In this document: positions 25,510-28,737 of the stretch, piece after piece
How positions within the stretch are numbered: position 1 is the stretch's first letter
How the letters are laid out: each line of letters opens with the position of its first letter
Source of the DNA: an uncultured Bacteroidales bacterium
Lineage (GTDB): Bacteria; Bacteroidota; Bacteroidia; Bacteroidales; Paludibacteraceae
Length of the DNA: 28,737 nt
Reading direction: 5' to 3'
Assembly (NCBI GenBank): GCA_902799875.1
Contig: CADCCH010000033.1
Span: 1-28,737, forward strand
Position numbers and translations under genes: made by a program
Notes under the pieces: model-generated
Seen by the model: the letters and a program-made list of their open reading frames with translations, nothing else
Database searches by the model: none
What the model was told of the DNA's origin: nothing

Positions 25510-25544
25510 TGACTACTGATAACTGAATACTGAATACTCAATAG
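25510..25544. repeat. 7-base microrepeat (TGAATAC-like, five units) at a gene junction
   Basis: Five units, two of them identical (TGAATAC), cover the lipoprotein stop codon (25538-25540) and the first codons of the DAHP synthase frame. Confidence 0.8.
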
Positions 25545-25999
25545 CTCAACTGCATGCGGAACATCGCATCCACCGGCGTATAGTCATCGTAATAGAAGTC
25601 AGAGATGGTGACCATGATCTCCACAAATCCCACTCCTATCGCGTAGTTGTAGTGTATCTGATAGTGGTACGGATTGTTATCGGTGCCAGCCGTCTCCTCG
25701 TACGTCGTCTCCGGCAGCGTTACTTGGAAGGCCTGCTGCGTACCGGGGTGGTACTCATGGAAAATGGTCACGTCCCCGAAATCATACACCTCTTGGGTCA
25801 ACGCCTCTACCGGTACATGCACGAAATACTCACGGGTGTTCGTGTCAAACGTCCACTCACCGGCTGCCACCGGTATATCTACCGTCATCTTATGGAACGC
25901 ACACGGCGCCTGCTGACACGTACACGGCTCATTCTTCTCGCAGCCGGCAAACACCATACTCACCGCTGCCATCATTGCAATAAAAATTATCTTTTTCAT
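25538..25999 (-). CDS. Small exported lipoprotein of unknown function
   Basis: A 153-residue protein beginning with a lipoprotein signal (MKKIIFIAMMAAVSMVFAGC). The ATG at 25997-25999 is chosen because the next start upstream falls inside the promoter -7 element. After the lipidated Cys comes a Cys-rich patch (CTCQQAPC), then an all-beta stretch rich in Tyr and acidic residues, ending FRMQLSY. I do not recognise a family. It is first in a four-gene minus-strand operon with the DAHP synthase locus, the DUF5686 protein and the small barrel, which suggests a cell-envelope role but proves none. Confidence 0.8.
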   Translation of the reverse strand: MKKIIFIAMMAAVSMVFAGCEKNEPCTCQQAPCAFHKMTVDIPVAAGEWTFDTNTREYFVHVPVEALTQEVYDFGDVTIFHEYHPGTQQAFQVTLPETTYEETAGTDNNPYHYQIHYNYAIGVGFVEIMVTISDFYYDDYTPVDAMFRMQLSY

Positions 26000-26020
26000 A
26001 TTCAAAAACCTTTGCGGCTG

Positions 26021-26051
26021 CAAAGGTACTGCTTTTTTTTGACATACGCAA
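26021..26051 (-). promoter_or_regulatory. Bacteroidota-type promoter for the lipoprotein operon
   Basis: On the minus strand, TTG (26051-26049), 20-base spacer, TACCTTTG (26028-26021). It leaves about 15 bases of leader before the lipoprotein ATG and is the only clear promoter for the four-gene operon. Confidence 0.8.
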
Positions 26052-26130
26052 GTAAAAAGGGGATTTTTTTCTTGTTTGTAGTGGTTTGCCTTTGCTTGTG
26101 TTGGGGCTGTTTACCTCCGCCGGTCCAGCT

Positions 26131-26158
26131 CTCGCGGTTACTCCCGCGAGCCTTTTTT
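26131..26158 (+). terminator. Plus-strand terminator without an assigned gene
   Basis: CTCGCGG-TTACTC-CCGCGAG, then CC and six T. No plus-strand protein gene lies upstream in 26052-26130, and I find no clear promoter there. It may close a short RNA or be left over from a lost gene. Confidence 0.65.
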
Positions 26159-26179
26159 CGGGAAAAATCGCTCTCCCTC

Positions 26180-26210
26180 TTGCATATATCCGAAATTTTG
26201 TGTACCTTTG
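26180..26210 (+). promoter_or_regulatory. Orphan Bacteroidota-type promoter
   Basis: TTG at 26180-26182, 20-base spacer, TACCTTTG at 26203-26210: a perfect fit to the other promoters. No plus-strand gene follows; the next coding frames are on the minus strand. It points into the accessory region. Confidence 0.7.
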
Positions 26211-26270
26211 CACCCAAATTTGTTGGACACATAAAAGGACCCTTTTTTAGATACCACTTTTTGGGGTGAT

Positions 26271-26483
26271 TTAGCAGACATAAGGCGAGGGGATTTGGAG
26301 GCCGAAGAGAACAGCCAAAATTGAACATAATAGTGCTGCGAGAGCAAGTACGATAACATGTTGGTAACACGTCCAGCCGAGAGGATAACGAGCTTCCTTT
26401 GCTTCAAGAAAACCATACAGGGAGAGTGCTCCCAGAACGAGAAATAAGGTGATAAACACCGAAGATAAAAATATATAAATCAT
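26271..26483 (-). CDS. Small two-helix membrane protein, unknown
   Basis: A 70-residue frame with two strongly hydrophobic segments (about 3-25 and 42-64) joined by a short charged loop (EAKEARYP). I do not recognise it. Support comes from a -7 element about 50 bases upstream and from the hydrophobic pattern, which would be unusual for a chance frame. Without homologues its reality is uncertain. It stands alone between the orphan plus-strand promoter and the terminator of the next gene. Confidence 0.5.
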   Translation of the reverse strand: MIYIFLSSVFITLFLVLGALSLYGFLEAKEARYPLGWTCYQHVIVLALAALLCSILAVLFGLQIPSPYVC

Positions 26484-26531
26484 AGTACCGGATCTTTAGT
26501 GCAGCGACGTTGCTACAGCTCAAATCCGATG

Positions 26532-26539
26532 CAAAGGTA
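26532..26539 (-). promoter_or_regulatory. Possible -7 element for the small membrane protein
   Basis: TACCTTTG on the minus strand, about 50 bases before the small gene's ATG. No TTG is found at the 20-base distance, so this promoter is weaker evidence than the others. Confidence 0.45.
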
Positions 26540-26544
26540 GGTAT

Positions 26545-26571
26545 AAAAAAAGCACCCCTAAAGAGAGGTGC
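26545..26571 (-). terminator. Intrinsic terminator after the 138-codon accessory frame
   Basis: GCACCTCT-CTTT-AGGGGTGC (read on the minus strand, one mismatch in the stem) followed by seven T. It lies about 75 bases past the stop of the small accessory gene. Confidence 0.7.
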
Positions 26572-26578
26572 AAAAACT

Positions 26579-26645
26579 CCGCAGATTCCGCGTATTCTCC
26601 GCTAAATCACCGCAGATACGCCGCGAGGTCCGCAGAAATTCCGCG
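26579..26645. repeat. Helically phased CCGC repeat, seven copies
   Basis: CCGC occurs at 26579, 26588, 26599, 26610, 26621, 26630 and 26641, with intervals of 9 or 11 bases, close to one turn of DNA. On the minus strand it reads GCGG followed by 5 or 7 AT-rich bases. It fills the space between the accessory gene's stop and its terminator, so it would also be transcribed. Confidence 0.75.
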
Positions 26646-27029
26646 TTACTTATTCATCCTTGCCCTACAAAAATCATCAGGCGCAAGATTGAATTTGGAC
26701 TGAAAACGATTAAACACGATGGCTCTTTGAGCATCTGACGCGTATTGCTGAATGTTGATACAACCGATGTGTTGAAGCCGATACAAAGCACGGCAGAAAT
26801 CAACTTTTGACGTAGCTTGCGCGAGTTCAGCAGCAAGACGCTCACGAATATTCTCTTCGGAGAAGCGGGCAGAGATGCAGAAGAAATCAGGCGGTATAGC
26901 CGAAGTGGTATTAGAAACGGCATCCTCTTGTTTAGGGTCTGCAACCTGTTGAGGATAGTAGTTGTTGATCGTCACAGACCCGAAATTTTGACCAATCGTA
27001 GGCTGGTCCATTTTGATAATTTGTTGCAT
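26646..27029 (-). CDS. Small accessory protein of unknown function
   Basis: From the ATG at 27027-27029 the product has 127 residues; a GTG at 27062 would add 11, and an ATG at 27011 would remove six. The protein has a short N-terminal motif (GQNFGSVTINNYY), a low-complexity linker, and a compact, mostly helical C-terminal domain (SEENIRERLAAELAQ, KVDFCRALYRLQ, DAQRAIVFNRFQSKF, DDFCRARMNK). I have an impression of similar small proteins in Bacteroidales mobile regions but cannot name a family. Base composition is more AT-rich than in the core genes. It sits just downstream of a foldable element and the DUF262-HNH nuclease, on the same strand. Confidence 0.65.
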   Translation of the reverse strand: MQQIIKMDQPTIGQNFGSVTINNYYPQQVADPKQEDAVSNTTSAIPPDFFCISARFSEENIRERLAAELAQATSKVDFCRALYRLQHIGCINIQQYASDAQRAIVFNRFQSKFNLAPDDFCRARMNK

Positions 27030-27039
27030 ATATGTAGTA

Positions 27040-27227
27040 TCAATTCTGTTCAAAAAGGGCACGGGGTTCGGTGACCATAAACGAGCCTAAGCGGGAATCT
27101 TCGAACACCATTTATAGAAACGTCCGCCCGTGCCGTAGTTGCGTACTACGCCATAGGCATCGTTCTCGATAGTGTTCAAAAGTTTCCCGCTTAAGCTTAT
27201 CGTTAGCGATGCTTTTTGCTTTCGCAA
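27040..27227 (-). pseudogene. Possible small reading frame broken by a frameshift, overlapping the inverted-repeat element
   Basis: On the minus strand a TTG-started frame of 46 codons (27227-27087) reads through TIENDAYGVVRNYGTGG and RFYKW, then ends. Two bases on, another frame continues as FEDSRLGSFMVTEPRALFEQ and stops at 27040. Together they read like one peptide interrupted by a 2-base change, and I recall similar peptides in Bacteroidales without being able to verify it. The alternative is that the coding appearance is accidental and the DNA or RNA structure is what is conserved. Confidence 0.35.
27085..27196 (-). ncRNA. Foldable element with a long imperfect inverted repeat
   Basis: The arms 27085-27111 and 27169-27196 can pair almost end to end. 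Read as minus-strand RNA, the stem has about 26 pairs, one A-A mismatch and one bulged U, and the four remaining differences between the arms become G-U pairs or fall at the bulge, so the fold is better on the minus strand. Inside lies another hairpin (CGTAGT-TGCGT-ACTACG, about 27134-27150). A second, interleaved pairing is possible between GGCACGGG near 27058 and CCCGTGCC near 27127. It may be a structured RNA, a miniature mobile element or a recombination site; the sequence alone does not decide. Confidence 0.5.
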
Positions 27228-27243
27228 ATATGTCTTATTTCAT

Positions 27244-28368
27244 CTATTTATTGCTTTTTGTTCTGTTACAATGACGACAGAGCATCTGGCAATTTTCTTT
27301 TACTGTTTTACCGCCTTTTGACCAAGGAATAATGTGGTCGGCTTCCATTTCAGAGAAGTCTAATTCTCGACCGTGTTCCGGACAGTTTACACCGACACAC
27401 TTATGCTTTTGTTCCTCGTAAACCTCTAGTGCGGTTTTCTCATCGAACGCACGCAAGCCAAGGTGCTGCTCGTTGTTGTCGAGGACATACCAAAGGATGC
27501 CTTTTTTGTTGGTAATCTCGCCATCTTTTAGAAGGTCAGATATCCATGCTTCGAGCTTCTTGGCATCAATCTCATCGTCCTTGTGTTTGCGGTACATCTC
27601 GCCCCAATCGGTAGCGGTATAGAGGTTGGCATGCTTGCCGATAAATTTCATCTTTACCCACGTCATGACGAGATTAAAATAAGTCCATAGATCGCTACAA
27701 TCGGAGTCGTGTTGGTGACGACGCATATACTCGTCAATCGTCAGACCATCCCTCTTGGCGACCCACTCGATAGCCATTTCCAAACCGGCTTGACGTATCC
27801 ACTGCTTGGAAATATACCCATCGCTGATACGTTGCGCAGCACTATTCCTACGGGAGAAATAGCGCTTGGCGTCCGTTACCCATGAGCCTGCAAAAACCGC
27901 GTTGCGTATCTCTTGGTTGGTCAACTCTTCACCGGCGATGTTGATAACTTGGAACCACTCCAGTTTCTCCACATCGGTGCCGTCTTTGCAGATATACACA
28001 TCCAGTTCGTAATTCAGGAATTGCTCGCGTTCGGCTTCCGGTAGGTTGCTGTAGCCCCACAGGTTGCCCTTCCAATTGACGGCGTACGCGCCCCAATAGT
28101 AGTGGCAGATGGAGAGGGTTCGTTGCTGACCGTCCATGACCTCGTATGTGCCGTCTTCCTTCTCTACCCAATACATTACGTTAAGCGGGTAGTTTTTGGA
28201 AATAGTATCGATGACGGCTTTCTCCTGCTTCTCGCTATAGACGAACTCACGCTGGTATTTTGGACGAATGTCCAACTTACCGTGATAGCCGACGATACCT
28301 TCTTCGTCACTGTCTCGATAGCCATCCACTAAATCGGCTATCTTTACTTTAATCGGTTCTATTCTCAT
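27244..28368 (-). CDS. DUF262-HNH endonuclease family protein
   Basis: A 374-residue nuclease-like protein. The N-terminal DUF262 (ParB/GmrSD-like) domain carries KLDIRPKYQREFVYS and the signature DGQQRT at 79-84. The C-terminal HNH domain (about 323-374) has zinc-ligand-like cysteines (C324, C329, C364, C367), the ADHIIPWSKGG motif with D344 and H345, and CRHCNRTK. DUF262 proteins often use nucleotides to control DNA cleavage, and paired with a methylase they act in defence. Here its ATG overlaps the stop of an EcoRI-type methylase remnant (ATGA), which supports a restriction role; that role is inference. The gene is more AT-rich than the core genes, a sign of transfer. Confidence 0.85.
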   Translation of the reverse strand: MRIEPIKVKIADLVDGYRDSDEEGIVGYHGKLDIRPKYQREFVYSEKQEKAVIDTISKNYPLNVMYWVEKEDGTYEVMDGQQRTLSICHYYWGAYAVNWKGNLWGYSNLPEAEREQFLNYELDVYICKDGTDVEKLEWFQVINIAGEELTNQEIRNAVFAGSWVTDAKRYFSRRNSAAQRISDGYISKQWIRQAGLEMAIEWVAKRDGLTIDEYMRRHQHDSDCSDLWTYFNLVMTWVKMKFIGKHANLYTATDWGEMYRKHKDDEIDAKKLEAWISDLLKDGEITNKKGILWYVLDNNEQHLGLRAFDEKTALEVYEEQKHKCVGVNCPEHGRELDFSEMEADHIIPWSKGGKTVKENCQMLCRHCNRTKSNK

Positions 28369-28637
28369 GATATCTGTGGTTTTTTGTTACGGATTAAGAT
28401 ACGAGCATAAAGTTTAACGCCATTGACATAAGGATATCCAAAGTTATAATCGTCAACTTTAGTAGTAGTCATAGCTCCTACAATTTCAAATTGATCAGGA
28501 CTATACTTATCAAGGAAGGTAATAGGAACACCCATTACACCACTAAAATCACAAGGAATATTGTTTGACACATTGACATTGATTGCATCATAGTTGTCGT
28601 AATGAGGATATTCTTCGGGACTATAGTGCTTAACCAA
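28365..28637 (-). pseudogene. C-terminal remnant of an EcoRI-type adenine methyltransferase
   Basis: Ninety codons from a TTG match, as I recall it, the end of the EcoRI-like adenine methylase family: SPEEYPHYDNYDAINV, DFSGVMGVPITFLDKY, PDQFEIVG and VKLYARILIR. The part with the SAM-binding and catalytic motifs is absent. In the same frame a TAA lies near 28663, so the gene cannot continue intact beyond the window; it has been truncated or replaced upstream by AT-rich DNA. Its stop overlaps the start of the nuclease gene, so the two once formed, or still form, one operon. Confidence 0.7.
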
Positions 28638-28677
28638 AATTAACGAACTATAATAAAAATTTAGTAAAAATTAATTT

Positions 28678-28737
28678 TTACGCATAAGATGATACAAATC
28701 CATCTATATAAGGTTGATTGTTTGTGACAACAGCGAA
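28678..28737 (-). CDS. Possible C-terminal end of a gene entering from the right edge
   Basis: The frame is open from the window edge and gives 19 residues (FAVVTNNQPYIDGFVSSYA) before a TAA at 28678-28680. It is too short to identify and could be chance. Confidence 0.25.
   Translation of the reverse strand, partial: FAVVTNNQPYIDGFVSSYA

Larger units (their letters stand above)
24538..25541 (-). pseudogene. DAHP synthase fused to chorismate mutase, disrupted in the synthase half
   Basis: In Bacteroidota this bifunctional enzyme makes DAHP from PEP and erythrose-4-phosphate and converts chorismate to prephenate. The first frame (25541-25254) has LGPCSAES, FRAGVWKPRTRP and ATEVATPEHV, then a stop. 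The second frame resumes near 25262 and holds IKNPVN, MAIHRGCG, DPSHMSGD, the Cys/His-containing IEVHCKPFEALSDAKQQ and a complete AroQ-type mutase domain (R and K residues in AARMEVSKRIGEWKKEH and RYQEI, ending ESLKQQ). About 18-20 residues are absent at the join, including the LWIGAR(T/S) strand that binds phosphate, and an 8-bp hairpin sits there. The synthase should be inactive; the mutase could survive if translated. The best 5' start is TTG at 25541, overlapping the preceding stop. Five microrepeat arrays lie within this one locus. Confidence 0.8.

Noticed and set aside
25652..26269. Plus-strand frame of 205 codons opposite the lipoprotein
   Set aside because: Antisense shadow without a suitable start or promoter; the lipoprotein has a promoter, signal peptide and lipobox on the other strand.
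26271..26416. Other overlapping minus-strand frames (26002-26416)
   Set aside because: They cross the orphan promoter and the terminator and show no domain; only the two-helix frame was kept.
27085..27196. Calling this a true integron attC site
   Set aside because: The essential GTT core reads CTT, no integrase is seen, and the next accessory gene has no such site; it is kept only as a resemblance.

Overview
The window comes from a member of the Bacteroidota, most likely Bacteroidales. The main evidence is seven promoters of the family type, TTG, a 20-base spacer, then TAnnTTTG (-33/-7 elements). The gene content agrees: a DUF5686/CarboxypepD-regulatory outer-membrane protein, PCMD and cadherin-like surface domains, a DAHP synthase fused to chorismate mutase, a TolC/HlyD/two-permease exporter, and lipoproteins. 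No integrase, transposase, rRNA or CRISPR was seen.

Layout. 1-1336: 3' part of RNase G, ending at a two-way terminator. 1375-4723 (minus): an operon of an S9 peptidase lipoprotein, an acyl-ACP thioesterase and a free-standing piece of class II ribonucleotide reductase. It diverges, from a palindromic shared promoter, from a broken beta-CASP metallo-hydrolase (4812-6172). 6192-12613 (plus): tRNA-Pro followed, with no room for another promoter, by a HAD nucleotidase, a PlsC-like acyltransferase and an exporter cassette. SerB (minus) overlaps the end of that cassette tail to tail. 13969-20808: a 2279-residue secreted protein with two PCMD domains and about twenty cadherin-like repeats. 20850-25999 (minus): an operon of a small lipoprotein, a disrupted DAHP synthase/chorismate mutase, a DUF5686 protein and a small outer-membrane barrel. 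26210-28737: an accessory, AT-richer region with small unknown genes, a foldable element with a 26-28 bp inverted repeat, a DUF262-HNH nuclease and the tail of an EcoRI-type adenine methylase.

The most unusual signal is not a gene. Many gene junctions, and at least five places inside the DAHP synthase/chorismate mutase locus, carry short tandem arrays with a 7- or 8-base period. Each array has its own unit, and the arrays often contain the stop or start codon. A related pattern is a family of tiny perfect hairpins (mostly 5-bp stem, 3-base loop) whose stems differ in sequence but share one design. Four or five sit in exact 21-base register, separated by ATCATTAG-like spacers, in the linker of the DAHP synthase/chorismate mutase. 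Two genes (the metallo-hydrolase and the DAHP synthase) show a frameshift together with loss of a conserved segment; real decay and assembly error cannot be separated from sequence alone.

Gene identities rest on recognised motifs and remembered family features, without database searches. Repeat and promoter coordinates were read by eye and may be off by a base.
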